Positions 7,200 to 15,433 of a stretch of 64,000 nt of DNA are shown here, one piece after another. Both the position numbers and the translations under genes were made by a program. The notes below the pieces were generated by a model. That model had not been told where the DNA came from. It saw nothing but the letters and a program-made list of their open reading frames with translations, and made no database searches. This stretch comes from Claveliimonas ammoniilytica (GTDB taxonomy: Bacteria > Bacillota > Clostridia > Lachnospirales > Lachnospiraceae): assembly GCF_025567415.1 (NCBI RefSeq), contig NZ_JAOQJV010000011.1:18821-82820 (forward strand), read 5' to 3'. Each line of letters begins with the position of its first letter. Within the stretch, counting starts at the first letter, position 1.

Positions 7200-8642
7200 A
7201 TGAATCGTTTGAAAGAGCAGTTTAAGAAAAGTGCATCAGTCAACGGCAGCTACAGTGTAGGTGCGATCGTGCTGGTGCTGTGTGTTGTGGTGCTGGTGAA
7301 TATGTTGGCGTCCAGACTTCCGGAAAGTGTGCGGAAGGTTGATGTCAGTGACAATAAAATCTATGAGATTACAGATACCAGTAAGAAATTATTGAAAAAG
7401 CTGGACCAGAAGGTAACCGTGACCGTTTATGCAGAGAAGAGCAGTACCGATGAACGGATACGTACATTTCTGAATAAGTATCAGGCACTGTCTAAGAATG
7501 TGACTGTAAAATGGGTAGATCCGGTGCTTCATCCGGCAGAGCTTACGAAGAATAATGTGTCAGAGAATTCGATCGTAGTGTCTTGCAAAGACACCGGAAA
7601 AAGTGACACAATCACATTTGACGAGATTCTGGTTACAGATGCGTATGCATATTACACGACAGGAAGCACGGATGCAACACAGTTTGACGGCGAGGGACAG
7701 CTTACCAGTGCGATCAACTATGTAACGAATGACAGTCAGAATAAGGTGTATTACACAACCGGACATGGCGAGAGTTCATTTTCCACATCCGTACAGGATC
7801 AGCTGGATAAGAATAATGTTTCTTCCGAAGAATTGAATCTGCTGATGACAAGTGCGGTTCCGGATGATTGTGATCTTCTGATCATGAATGGTATTTCCGC
7901 AGATCTGACAACAGAAGAAAAGGACCAGATTGAAAGTTACATGAAGTCCGGCGGTGATGTGATGGTGCTGCTTGGTAATATAGAAGGCGATGTACCTAAT
8001 CTGGATGCATTGCTGAAAGAATATGGCATGCAGAGGGTGAATGGTTACATTGCAGATATGGAACGGTGTTATCAGGGCAACTACTATTATATATTCCCGG
8101 ATATTAGTGGGGACTCAGATCTGATGAACGGTATGAGTACACAGATGGTAATGATGGTAAATGCGCAGGGCATGGAACTTACAGATCCGGAACGTGATAC
8201 GATTACAACCACATCATTTATGACCACATCATCGAATGGATATGCGGTGACGGAGGACAGCCAGGAGAAGGGCACTTATGTACTTGGCGCAATTGCAGAG
8301 GAGACCATTGAGGGTGAGGATGTCACGGCTGAGAATGAGAAGGATTCCGATACCGAAACAGAGACCGTGAAGAGCCGGTTTACGGTGATTACTTCTGAGA
8401 GTATGCTAGACAGTCAGATTACCGATTCTTTCTCAACATTAGAGAATCTGACCTTGTTTGCCAATGCGGTGACAGCAAACTTCGATGGCGTACAGAATGT
8501 GGCTATTGAGCCGAAGAGCCTTTCTATTACTTATAATACGATGCAGCACACAGGATTAATCGGATTTGCATGTATTATCGGTATTCCGATTATCGTATTG
8601 ATCTACGGATTCCAGCAATGGCTGAAACGTCGAAAAGCTTAG
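7200..8642 (+). CDS. GldG-like ABC accessory protein
   Basis: This 480-residue protein has an N-terminal membrane helix (about residues 22-40), a large extracytoplasmic part and a C-terminal helix (about 452-473) ending in basic residues. The region around QNKVYYTTGHGESS and the DDCDLLIMNGISADLT block resembles the GldG/uncharacterised ABC-type domain. AGGAGGTG lies 6 bp before the ATG, 10 bp after the permease. It probably works with the ABC pair as a surface subunit; the substrate is unknown. Confidence 0.8.
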   Translation: MNRLKEQFKKSASVNGSYSVGAIVLVLCVVVLVNMLASRLPESVRKVDVSDNKIYEITDTSKKLLKKLDQKVTVTVYAEKSSTDERIRTFLNKYQALSKNVTVKWVDPVLHPAELTKNNVSENSIVVSCKDTGKSDTITFDEILVTDAYAYYTTGSTDATQFDGEGQLTSAINYVTNDSQNKVYYTTGHGESSFSTSVQDQLDKNNVSSEELNLLMTSAVPDDCDLLIMNGISADLTTEEKDQIESYMKSGGDVMVLLGNIEGDVPNLDALLKEYGMQRVNGYIADMERCYQGNYYYIFPDISGDSDLMNGMSTQMVMMVNAQGMELTDPERDTITTTSFMTTSSNGYAVTEDSQEKGTYVLGAIAEETIEGEDVTAENEKDSDTETETVKSRFTVITSESMLDSQITDSFSTLENLTLFANAVTANFDGVQNVAIEPKSLSITYNTMQHTGLIGFACIIGIPIIVLIYGFQQWLKRRKA

Positions 8643-8662
8643 CACGGACAGGAAGGTGGCTT

Positions 8663-9571
8663 ATGGATAGAAAGAAGAAAAAAACAATCATTCTGTTGGC
8701 TATGATTCTGTTGCTTGTTGTAGCAAATGGTGCTGCCAGTGCATGGAACGATAAGTCGGAAAAGAAGAAAGAAAAGGAAGCAGAAGCTTCAAAGATATAT
8801 CTGACGGATGCCAGTGATATTACTGCATATTCTTATAGTGACGGAAGCCAGAATATGTCGTTTGCAAAGGTGGATGATACATGGGAATATGATGAAGATA
8901 ATGAGATTCCAATGAATCAGGACACGGTTCAGAGTACCGCAGATGCTATCCGGCAGATGGAGGCAGTGAGGGAACTGAAGAATCCGGATCAACTGTCGGA
9001 TTATGGATTGGATAAACCGTCCTATACAATTCAGTTTCAGGACAATGATGGCGTGACAACAGAAATTCTGATTGGCAACGGCGCAGGCGAGAACTATTAT
9101 GCTACAGTGGGAGACAGCGGAAAGGTATACACGATCAGTTCAGGTTTCCAGGATTATCTGCAATTTGATCTGACCAATCTGGTTCAATACGATACAGTTC
9201 CGTCCATCGGAAGCGGTAATCTGAAGAGTGTGACGATTACTGAAAATGGAACAGATACCGTATATGAAGAGGATGATCAAGTCGGAGAACTTGCCGGAGG
9301 TTTTGGGGCGTTGAGTCTGACAGATTGTGCGAATTATCATGCATCGGCAGAGGAGCTTGCGGAGTATGGACTGGATGAAAGCCAGAGAATTACTGCAAAG
9401 GCGGTATATACTGACAGTTCAGATAAAGAGCAGACCTTTACCGTGTATCTGGGCAAGACTGATGATGCAGGGGAGAACAGATACGTCATGGTGGAAGGCT
9501 CTGATATGGTATATCGCATCAGTGAAACTGTGGCACAGAATATGATAAGCATAGAAGAAACGGGGAAGTAG
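8663..9571 (+). CDS. DUF4340-like extracytoplasmic protein
   Basis: The 302-residue product has one N-terminal membrane helix (IILLAMILLLVVANGAAS) after a KKKK stretch, then a soluble domain. The soluble part has two similar halves, each with a YGLD(K/E) motif followed by a predicted beta segment ending near a VYRI/VYTI sequence (SDYGLDKPSY, AEYGLDESQR), as in DUF4340. I start it at ATG 8663 after AGGAAGGTGG; an earlier in-frame start at 8570 would overlap the GldG-like gene. It is the last gene of the exporter operon. Confidence 0.78.
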   Translation: MDRKKKKTIILLAMILLLVVANGAASAWNDKSEKKKEKEAEASKIYLTDASDITAYSYSDGSQNMSFAKVDDTWEYDEDNEIPMNQDTVQSTADAIRQMEAVRELKNPDQLSDYGLDKPSYTIQFQDNDGVTTEILIGNGAGENYYATVGDSGKVYTISSGFQDYLQFDLTNLVQYDTVPSIGSGNLKSVTITENGTDTVYEEDDQVGELAGGFGALSLTDCANYHASAEELAEYGLDESQRITAKAVYTDSSDKEQTFTVYLGKTDDAGENRYVMVEGSDMVYRISETVAQNMISIEETGK

Positions 9572-9594
9572 TTAACGAAATAAAATAGTAAAGA

Positions 9595-9632
9595 CCGGGC
9601 AGACTGTAAGATGCAGCTGCTCGGTTTGCCTT
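9595..9632. terminator. Hairpin between convergent genes
   Basis: The stem CCGGGCAG/CTGCTCGG (one G-T pair) has a 14-base loop. T-rich sequence lies on both sides, so it may terminate both the exporter operon and the small minus-strand gene. The T-runs are broken, hence moderate confidence. Confidence 0.5.
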
Positions 9633-9636
9633 TATG

Positions 9637-9768
9637 CTATTTTTCCTCTTCTCGTGGATTCGCACCAACAATCCGCCGGATTAATTCCAGAATTTCGTGT
9701 TCGCTATGTCCTTTTTCATCACACCACTCAATTACATCTTTAATTTCCTTTTTATCCATCTCTTCCAT
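9637..9768 (-). CDS. Small 43-residue conserved-looking protein
   Basis: I do not recognise a family. The frame reads from ATG at 9768 to TAG at 9637, with GAGAGGAG 7 bp upstream of the start on the minus strand. The product is charged and helical (begins MEEMDKKEIKDVIEWCDEKG, then HSEHEILELIRRIVG and a PREEEK tail), which could form two helices. Clear promoters and an operator-like dyad upstream on the same strand support a real gene. It is the only minus-strand gene in this neighbourhood. Confidence 0.7.
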   Translation of the reverse strand: MEEMDKKEIKDVIEWCDEKGHSEHEILELIRRIVGANPREEEK

Positions 9769-9782
9769 TTGTACTCCTCTCT

Positions 9783-9841
9783 TGTATTATCAAACAGAAA
9801 TTTGATGATACAATCATACAGTGATTTGCGCGTATCGTCAA
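9783..9841 (-). promoter_or_regulatory. Promoter and operator of the 43-residue gene
   Basis: On the minus strand, TTGACG (9836-9841) and TATGAT (9813-9818) are spaced by 17 bp. Directly downstream is a dyad with 12-bp arms and one mismatch (TGTATTATCAAA/TTTGATGATACA on the plus strand, 9783-9812, 6-base spacer). It lies over the early transcribed region, as an operator would. Confidence 0.65.
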
Positions 9842-10096
9842 TAAGCAAATAAATTACCATAACCATACAAGCGATGGTAAAATAGTAGTATGCATATATT
9901 GTATTTTTATCATATCCTGTATCTTATTTGTTGTCAATACGATACTTATTTAATGCAAAATGATTAATTGAGGATGAATAAAAGAATGGATATAAAACAT
10001 AGTAAATGTTATACTTGGGTATAGTTACGGTGATAATTGTTTTGGATAGTGCTTATTATGGTTACTACCATAACTTGTATATAGAAAGGAAAATGC
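9842..10096. promoter_or_regulatory. AT-rich intergenic region with further promoter and ACCAT/ATGGT dyads
   Basis: A second minus-strand promoter reads TTGACA (9932-9937), 17 bp, TATGAT (9909-9914). Two dyads share the same half-site: TTACCAT/ATGGTAA (9854-9860/9874-9880) and TTATGGT-TACT-ACCATAA (10056-10073). The second lies just before the phosphopantetheinyl transferase gene, so one regulator may control both directions. No gene was seen here. Confidence 0.5.
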
Positions 10097-10729
10097 ATGG
10101 TACACACATGGATTATGGATGTCACGCCTCTTCAGAATGACATGATATATAGAAGATGTTACAACCGTCTTCCGGACTGGCGCAGGGAGAAAGCTGACCG
10201 GATCAGACCTTTAGAAGGTAAAATGCAGAGCGTAGGGGCATGGATTTTATATCAGCAGATGCGAAAATATTATGAGCTGTCGGATCAGATGCCATATAAT
10301 CTGTCGCATTCCGGAAAATATGCGCTATGTTCGGTCAGCACACAACCGGATGCGCAGGTGGGATGCGATGTGGAAATGATTAAAGGAAATAAGATCAGAC
10401 TGGCTGAGAGATATTTCTGCCCAGGGGAAGTGGCTTGGATCCAGAGTCAGAAAAACGAAACAGAGCAGGCAGAAGGATTTTACAGATACTGGGTGTTGAA
10501 AGAGAGTTTTATCAAGGCGATACGTCTGGGAATGAAACAGGATCTGCGTGAGTTTGAGATAGCACTGGATGAACGGGGAGCGAGACTGGTGCGACAGCCG
10601 GAGGCAGTGCTGGGAACATACTATTATCAGGAGTATCAGCCGGATGCAGGAGATGCCAGAATTGCCGTATGCAGTACAGAAAAGAAATTTGGTGAACTTC
10701 ATTATCTTGACGAACGAAATATCATTTGA
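10097..10729 (+). CDS. 4'-phosphopantetheinyl transferase superfamily protein (Sfp-like)
   Basis: Enzymes of this family move the phosphopantetheine arm of CoA onto a serine of carrier proteins. The Sfp-type motifs are present: NLSHSG near residue 73, the metal-binding VGCDVE near 93, and FYRYWVLKESFIKA near 131. At 210 residues it is a normal single-domain length. No carrier protein or synthetase gene is nearby, so its partner is not evident. The AAGGA at 10085-10090 is a modest ribosome binding site. Confidence 0.88.
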   Translation: MVHTWIMDVTPLQNDMIYRRCYNRLPDWRREKADRIRPLEGKMQSVGAWILYQQMRKYYELSDQMPYNLSHSGKYALCSVSTQPDAQVGCDVEMIKGNKIRLAERYFCPGEVAWIQSQKNETEQAEGFYRYWVLKESFIKAIRLGMKQDLREFEIALDERGARLVRQPEAVLGTYYYQEYQPDAGDARIAVCSTEKKFGELHYLDERNII

Positions 10730-10766
10730 TAAAATATTGTATGGGAAAAATATAGGTTTATCAAGA

Positions 10767-10808
10767 AACTTATGAGTTTACAAGACGAACTTGTTATCAT
10801 AAGTTCGT
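10767..10808 (+). promoter_or_regulatory. Two mutually exclusive hairpins
   Basis: AACTTATGA (10767-10775) pairs perfectly with TCATAAGTT (10797-10805). ACGAACTT (10785-10792) pairs perfectly with AAGTTCGT (10801-10808). Both use AAGTT at 10801-10805, so only one can form at a time. The second is followed by TTGTGG, not a clean T-run. It may be a weak terminator of the preceding gene or an attenuator. Confidence 0.45.
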
Positions 10809-10857
10809 TTGTGGGAGAGATAGACCTGTGGGGAGAGTATAAACAATAGACAGGGCA

Positions 10858-10886
10858 TTGACTCTGTCTGTCCGTCGTTGTATCTT
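10858..10886 (+). promoter_or_regulatory. Promoter of the HTH/acidic-repeat gene
   Basis: TTGACT (10858-10863) and TATCTT (10881-10886) are spaced by 17 bp, about 35 bp before the start codon. Confidence 0.6.
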
Positions 10887-10920
10887 GCAGGGCGGAAGGA
10901 TTAATAAGGAGGAGATTATC

Positions 10921-12138
10921 ATGTTAGATCTTACATTCGGAGAACAAGTCAAGATTATCTTAAGCCGTAAAGGCATGACCATCAAAGAACTCGCAGAGAC
11001 AATTGAAGAGAGAACCGGGAAGAAGATGTCCCGTCAGAATCTTACGCAGAGGCTGGGACGAGATAACTTTCAGGAACAGGATATGCGTATGATCGCAGAT
11101 ATTCTTGGATGCCCATTTCAGCTGAGCATTCTTGCAGACAGCGAGGCAGCAGAGCGTGCAGCTAATGTAGAGGATATTGTCCCTACAGAGAAGGAACTGC
11201 ATAAGCTTGCAAAGACTAAGGCCCGTAAGGAGAAAAAAGCGAGAGAAGCAGAACAGCTTCATGCCGCAATGGAACAGATTCCGTCAGAGGTAACCGATAT
11301 GAGCGGCGCATCTGAAAAAGAGATGACGCTTGGCGATTACATGGATATTCATGAGGAGCTGGTACGCAGAGAGACTGGAGAGATTCCGATTGTAAATGAG
11401 ATGATAGAAGAGCCTGTGACGGAAGAATCTGTGTCTGTAATGGAAGAGATCGCTGACGAGCCGGTGTTAATGGAAGCAGAACCGATAGAAGAAGCAGCGG
11501 AAGCAGTCGAAGCAGTCTATGAAGAAACGCACGAAGAGATCCCAGAAGCACCTCGTTATGAAGAAATCCACGAGGAGGTTCAGGAGGAGGTTCAGCAGGA
11601 GATTCCGGAAGAAGTTCATGAGGAAGCTTACGCGGAAGAGAAGAAAGAGCAGACTCATCACGAGAAGAAGCTGACCGGATGGAGAGCAATGTTCCAGCGC
11701 CGTAATAAAAAAGAGCGTCAGGAAGAAAAGCATGAAGAAGAGAAGATCGAACGAGAGATTGAGGAAGCCACAGAACCATTAGAAGCAATGGAAGAAGAAA
11801 GTGACTTTATTGAATATGAAGAACCGGTACAGCCAGAGCAGACTTATTATGAGGAACAGCAGCCGGCTCAGGAAGAAGAGATCGCGCAGGCGGTTTATGC
11901 AGAAGAGGAAGATGATGATGCGGAAGATCTGGAGCGCGGAGAGTTGAATCCGTATACAGGACATGAGTATGAGAGCAACAGTGTCCGTATGCATCCAAAG
12001 CGCATCGGTTATGTGCAGGTATATGATCGTAGAGATCATGCGTGGACAGATATGACGGAATGGGCATTCTTGGGATATCAGGAGCGTAAGAAAGCGTTAC
12101 TTGGCAAAGATTACGAAGAACCGATTTATCTGGACTAA
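10921..12138 (+). CDS. HTH protein with long glutamate-rich region, function unknown
   Basis: The start is the ATG at 10921, 6 bp after AAGGAGGAG. Residues 1-75 look like an XRE-type helix-turn-helix (KGMTIKELAETIEERTGKKM, then a second helix pair). Residues about 100-340 are low-complexity and very acidic, with repeats such as EEVQEEV and EEAVEAVYEE, broken by one basic patch (KKLTGWRAMFQRRNKKERQ). The last 60 residues are ordered-looking (ELNPYTGHEYESNSVRMHPK, TDMTEWAFLGYQERKKALLG). I do not recognise the whole. It sits before dgt with 51 bp between, perhaps one operon. It could be a DNA-binding scaffold, but that is a guess. Confidence 0.8.
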   Translation: MLDLTFGEQVKIILSRKGMTIKELAETIEERTGKKMSRQNLTQRLGRDNFQEQDMRMIADILGCPFQLSILADSEAAERAANVEDIVPTEKELHKLAKTKARKEKKAREAEQLHAAMEQIPSEVTDMSGASEKEMTLGDYMDIHEELVRRETGEIPIVNEMIEEPVTEESVSVMEEIADEPVLMEAEPIEEAAEAVEAVYEETHEEIPEAPRYEEIHEEVQEEVQQEIPEEVHEEAYAEEKKEQTHHEKKLTGWRAMFQRRNKKERQEEKHEEEKIEREIEEATEPLEAMEEESDFIEYEEPVQPEQTYYEEQQPAQEEEIAQAVYAEEEDDDAEDLERGELNPYTGHEYESNSVRMHPKRIGYVQVYDRRDHAWTDMTEWAFLGYQERKKALLGKDYEEPIYLD

Positions 12139-12189
12139 ATGAAAAAAGATCGTCCGGCAAAGATAACGGGATTATGAGGAAGTGACGGA

Positions 12190-13614
12190 GTGAACTGGGA
12201 GCAATTATTATCAACGCAGAGATACAGAACTGGGAAAATTGCAAAAAGCAACGGTAAATCAGATCTGCGCAGTGAGTTCGAGAAAGACTACCATCGGATT
12301 ATAGGAAGTGCGTCCTTTCGCAGATTGCAGGATAAGACGCAGGTATTTCCGCTGGACAAGAGTGATTTTATTCGTACCAGACTGACGCATTCCCTGGAAG
12401 TATCTTCGTTTGCCAAGTCTCTGGGACAGAATATCGGAGAGAACATTCTTACATATAAGAAGGATCCGTCGTTTACGGTACAGATGAAAGAAGATATCTG
12501 CAATGTACTACAGTGTGCGGGACTGATCCATGACATTGGTAATCCGCCGTTTGGACATTTTGGTGAAGATGCGATCCGGGAGTGGTTCAGAGATCATCTT
12601 CATACATTGGAATATCATGGCAGATCGTTGGATGAGATCCTGACCCTGCAGATGCGGGAAGATCTGTATCATTTTGAGGGAAATGCACAGGCGTTTCGCC
12701 TGGTAACGAAGCTTCATTATCTGGTGGATGACCGGGGAATGAATCTGACATATGCATTATTGAACACGATTGTGAAGTATCCGGTTACGTCTTTGGATAT
12801 TGATTCCAAGAGTCGGGATATTAAGAGACATAAGCTAGGATTCTATCATGCAGATGAAGAAATATTCCGAGAAGTGGAAACGGCGACAGGAACCAACGGA
12901 TCGCGTCATCCATTGACATTTATTCTGGAAGCCGCGGATGATATCGCATACAAGACAGCGGATATTGAGGATGCATTTGTAAAGGGATTCGTTTCTTATG
13001 CTAAGTTATACAGAGAACTACAGGAGATGGAGACACTTTATGCACAGCCGCGAAGCAGTTTTCGACCAGCTGCTAAGCTGAAGGAGTTGTATGGCAGAGC
13101 GGAAGATATGCATGTGGAGGATCCGGAAGAATATGCTGTGAAGAACTGGATCGTTCGGGTGCAGGGATTTTTGATCAACTGCGCAACGTATGGATTTACA
13201 TCCAATTATGATGCAATCATGAACGGAACGTATCCGTATGATCTGTTCCATGGGACATTTGCGGAGCGCTTGATGGATCTGCTAGGGGATCTGGCATTTC
13301 GTGAAGTGTTTGCTACAGAGACCATTTATCGGATGGAAGTATCGGAAAGTGTTATGATCAACTATCTGATGGATCGCTTTATCGGGGCGGTAATCGGATA
13401 TGATGATAAAGAACAGGAACTTGGAACGATTGACCGTCGCCTGGTATCGTTTATATCCAGTAACTATAAGCGGTCCTATCATTTCCATGCACAGGGCAAG
13501 AGTGAAGCAGAGAAACTGTATCTGCGATTATTGCTGGCGACAGACTATATCTGTGGTATGACGGACAGTTATGCGAGACGACTGTATCAGGAACTGACAG
13601 CCAGTGTATATTAG
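12190..13614 (+). CDS. dgt: dGTP triphosphohydrolase
   Basis: This enzyme removes triphosphate from dGTP (or other dNTPs) and so shapes nucleotide pools. The 474-residue protein has the HD-domain metal site: H in RTRLTHSLEVS near residue 64, HD in GLIHDIGNPPFGHFGE near 115, and D in ILEAADDIAYKTADIED near 245. The start is a GTG at 12190 with GAGGA 9 bp upstream. The upstream HTH gene and downstream unknown gene are close, suggesting joint transcription. Confidence 0.93.
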   Translation: MNWEQLLSTQRYRTGKIAKSNGKSDLRSEFEKDYHRIIGSASFRRLQDKTQVFPLDKSDFIRTRLTHSLEVSSFAKSLGQNIGENILTYKKDPSFTVQMKEDICNVLQCAGLIHDIGNPPFGHFGEDAIREWFRDHLHTLEYHGRSLDEILTLQMREDLYHFEGNAQAFRLVTKLHYLVDDRGMNLTYALLNTIVKYPVTSLDIDSKSRDIKRHKLGFYHADEEIFREVETATGTNGSRHPLTFILEAADDIAYKTADIEDAFVKGFVSYAKLYRELQEMETLYAQPRSSFRPAAKLKELYGRAEDMHVEDPEEYAVKNWIVRVQGFLINCATYGFTSNYDAIMNGTYPYDLFHGTFAERLMDLLGDLAFREVFATETIYRMEVSESVMINYLMDRFIGAVIGYDDKEQELGTIDRRLVSFISSNYKRSYHFHAQGKSEAEKLYLRLLLATDYICGMTDSYARRLYQELTASVY

Positions 13615-13646
13615 GAATGTTTGAATTATAAGCGGAATAAACTGTT

Positions 13647-14513
13647 TTGAATACATCGAACGGAAGTGAGAATGTGGAGCAGTTTATCCGCTATTTGTAT
13701 GAATACGAAAGTGACAGGCCGATTCGCAATGTAGGATTTGTAAAGGTTGAGACTGCCGATGATTGTACAAAGATTCATATACATGGGAAGGGACTCAGGT
13801 TGGGAGAAGAGACTGCATTGAAGCTGTATCTTTTCTATCCTGAAGAGCAGGTGCCGGTGTGTGTATATCAGGGAGAAGTTACGAATGTGAATCCGACGAT
13901 TAATTATCGGTTGGTGTATACGTCAGAGGATACCGGAGTACCGGAACATTACGAGGCGATTGCCGGGATATTGCTGATGTCAGAAAGCGGACGGAGATAT
14001 GCGGCGGTGTGGAGTGATGCACTGCTTCGGATCAGTGAACTTCGAATCTGGCAGGAGGAGCCGATTCCGGTGACTATAACAGAAGAAATCTTGCAGAAAG
14101 TTGTGCAGGATCAGGAAGAAACAGTGGAACCGGAGCAGACAGCCGGGCAAGAAGAAAAGCAGGACGTGGAAGTGCCTCTGACAGAAGAGGAGATTGATCA
14201 TTATATTGAACCGACAAAGCCTCAGATACGAAAGATCCAGAGACAGGAGATTGCCATGCTGCCCCGGTGTGAATGGCGGGTGGCAAATAATAGCTTTCTG
14301 TTGCATGGGTATTATAATTATCATTACTTAATCCTGTTGGAAGAAGAGAATCAAATGTGGTTAGGCGTACCGGGGATTTATCACCGAAAGGAAGCGAAAG
14401 CAGCAGAAGTATTTGGATTTACCAGATTCGTGCAGGCAGAGCAGGATGAGTCGGAAGAAAATGAGATGTTTGGCTACTGGTGCAGAAAAGTAAGACATAT
14501 GCGAAGTAAATAG
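13647..14513 (+). CDS. Uncharacterised 288-residue protein
   Basis: I do not recognise a domain with confidence; it looks like a family-specific Lachnospiraceae protein. The N-terminal half is rich in beta-strand-like segments (IRNVGFVKVETADDCTKIHI, ALKLYLFYPEEQVPV). A Glu/Gln-rich linker spans about residues 150-185, and a C-terminal block (LPRCEWRVANNSFLLHGYYN) follows, rich in aromatic residues. The TTG start at 13647 has no good ribosome binding site; an in-frame GTG at 13674 preceded by GGAAGTGAG is an alternative. It lies between dgt and tadA, all on the same strand. Confidence 0.75.
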   Translation: MNTSNGSENVEQFIRYLYEYESDRPIRNVGFVKVETADDCTKIHIHGKGLRLGEETALKLYLFYPEEQVPVCVYQGEVTNVNPTINYRLVYTSEDTGVPEHYEAIAGILLMSESGRRYAAVWSDALLRISELRIWQEEPIPVTITEEILQKVVQDQEETVEPEQTAGQEEKQDVEVPLTEEEIDHYIEPTKPQIRKIQRQEIAMLPRCEWRVANNSFLLHGYYNYHYLILLEEENQMWLGVPGIYHRKEAKAAEVFGFTRFVQAEQDESEENEMFGYWCRKVRHMRSK

Positions 14514-14540
14514 GACGCTATGCGGCAAGGAGGAATGGTC

Positions 14541-15044
14541 ATGATGTCGATGGATGAGAAATATATGAAAGAAGCGATCCGGCAGGCTAAGAAAGCCTAT
14601 GCGTTGGATGAGACACCGATCGGTTGTGTGATCGTGCATGAGGGCAAGATTATCGGTCGGGGATATAATCGGAGAAATACGGATAAGAGTCCATTGGCAC
14701 ATGCAGAGATTGCAGCGATTCGAAAGGCGAGTAAAAAGCTTGGTGACTGGCGGCTGGAAGAATGCACGTTATATGTGACGTTGGAGCCATGTCAGATGTG
14801 CGCGGGCGCGATCATACAGTCCCGGATACCGCGGGTAGTGGTTGGATGTATGAATCCGAAAGCGGGATGTGCCGGATCGGTACTGGATCTGCTGCATATA
14901 GCACAGTTTAATCATCAGGCAGAACTGGAAACAGGTGTGCTGGAGGAAGAATGCAGTCAGCTTATGAAACAGTTCTTTCGCGAACTGAGACAGCGGAAAA
15001 AAGAAGAAAAAGAAGAGAAGAAGCGTGCAGAAAGCATGGAATAA
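14541..15044 (+). CDS. tadA: tRNA-specific adenosine deaminase
   Basis: TadA converts adenosine 34 to inosine in tRNA-Arg(ACG). The zinc site is clear: HAEIAAI (His and proton-shuttle Glu) and PCQMCAGAI (two Cys), with the typical TPIGCVIVHEGKIIGRGYN start. I place the start at ATG 14541, 7 bp after AAGGAGG; a first ATG at 14520 would put the ribosome binding site inside the gene. The C-terminus is a Lys/Glu-rich tail, which is common. A terminator shared with the SRP RNA follows. Confidence 0.94.
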   Translation: MMSMDEKYMKEAIRQAKKAYALDETPIGCVIVHEGKIIGRGYNRRNTDKSPLAHAEIAAIRKASKKLGDWRLEECTLYVTLEPCQMCAGAIIQSRIPRVVVGCMNPKAGCAGSVLDLLHIAQFNHQAELETGVLEEECSQLMKQFFRELRQRKKEEKEEKKRAESME

Positions 15045-15090
15045 GAAAAGGCAGCCTGTCAATCGACAGACTGCCTGATTTGTCTTTTTA
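15041..15090. terminator. Bidirectional terminator for tadA and the SRP RNA
   Basis: The stem AGGCAG/CTGCCT with an inner CTGTC/GACAG and an AATC loop (15049-15076) has T-rich sequence on the plus side (TTTGTCTTTTTA) and TTTTC on the minus side. It can stop both converging transcripts. Confidence 0.8.
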
Positions 15091-15352
15091 TGTGCATTGC
15101 GCTTCGAACTTAAAACCAATAAACGTTACTCTGGTAGTTAACTCAGTCCAGGCACCCTCACGGCACCCGGAAGGTTCCGCTTAGTGCTGCTTCGTTCCCG
15201 ACCTGACACGATTCACAGATTTCCGTCGCGTGAGACCCAGACATCAACGCCACTTTCCAAAGGCAGCTTTACCAGCATATGCCCTCTGCGCAATATCACC
15301 CCTGCTATAGCGGATTGCAGGTGCAAGGTACCGCTACCACCCCGGCTGCACG
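15090..15352 (-). ncRNA. ffs: Signal recognition particle RNA, large Bacillus type
   Basis: Read on the minus strand, the sequence carries the SRP S-domain core (GTCAGGTCGGGAACGAAGCA, then GCACTAAG) at about 15181-15215. It also has Alu-domain segments matching the B. subtilis scRNA layout: a GGTAGCGGTACC hairpin region, CCTGCAATCCGCTATAGCAG and GTTGATGTCTGGGTC. The ends pair through GTGCA/TGCAC. Length of about 263 nt fits the large form. The RNA joins Ffh to target membrane proteins. The 5' end is set by the promoter at 15359-15387; the 3' end is approximate. Confidence 0.93.
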
Positions 15353-15358
15353 AGTCAT

Positions 15359-15387
15359 ATTGTATCGTGTTTCGAGGGAAAAGTCAA
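15359..15387 (-). promoter_or_regulatory. Promoter of the SRP RNA
   Basis: On the minus strand TTGACT (15382-15387) and TACAAT (15359-15364) are spaced by 17 bp. This is close to consensus, as expected for an abundant RNA. Confidence 0.85.
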
Positions 15388-15433
15388 CACACATCGTTGC
15401 CATTCGTATCCTGCTGGTGTAAAATAATTCATT

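Noticed and set aside
8570..8662. Longer start for the DUF4340-like protein
   Set aside because: It would overlap the GldG-like gene and lacks a ribosome binding site; ATG 8663 has one and begins with the expected basic stretch and membrane helix.
5332..9571. Gliding motility operon
   Set aside because: Only the ABC part resembles Gld proteins; there are no other gliding genes, and the organism type is not known to glide.
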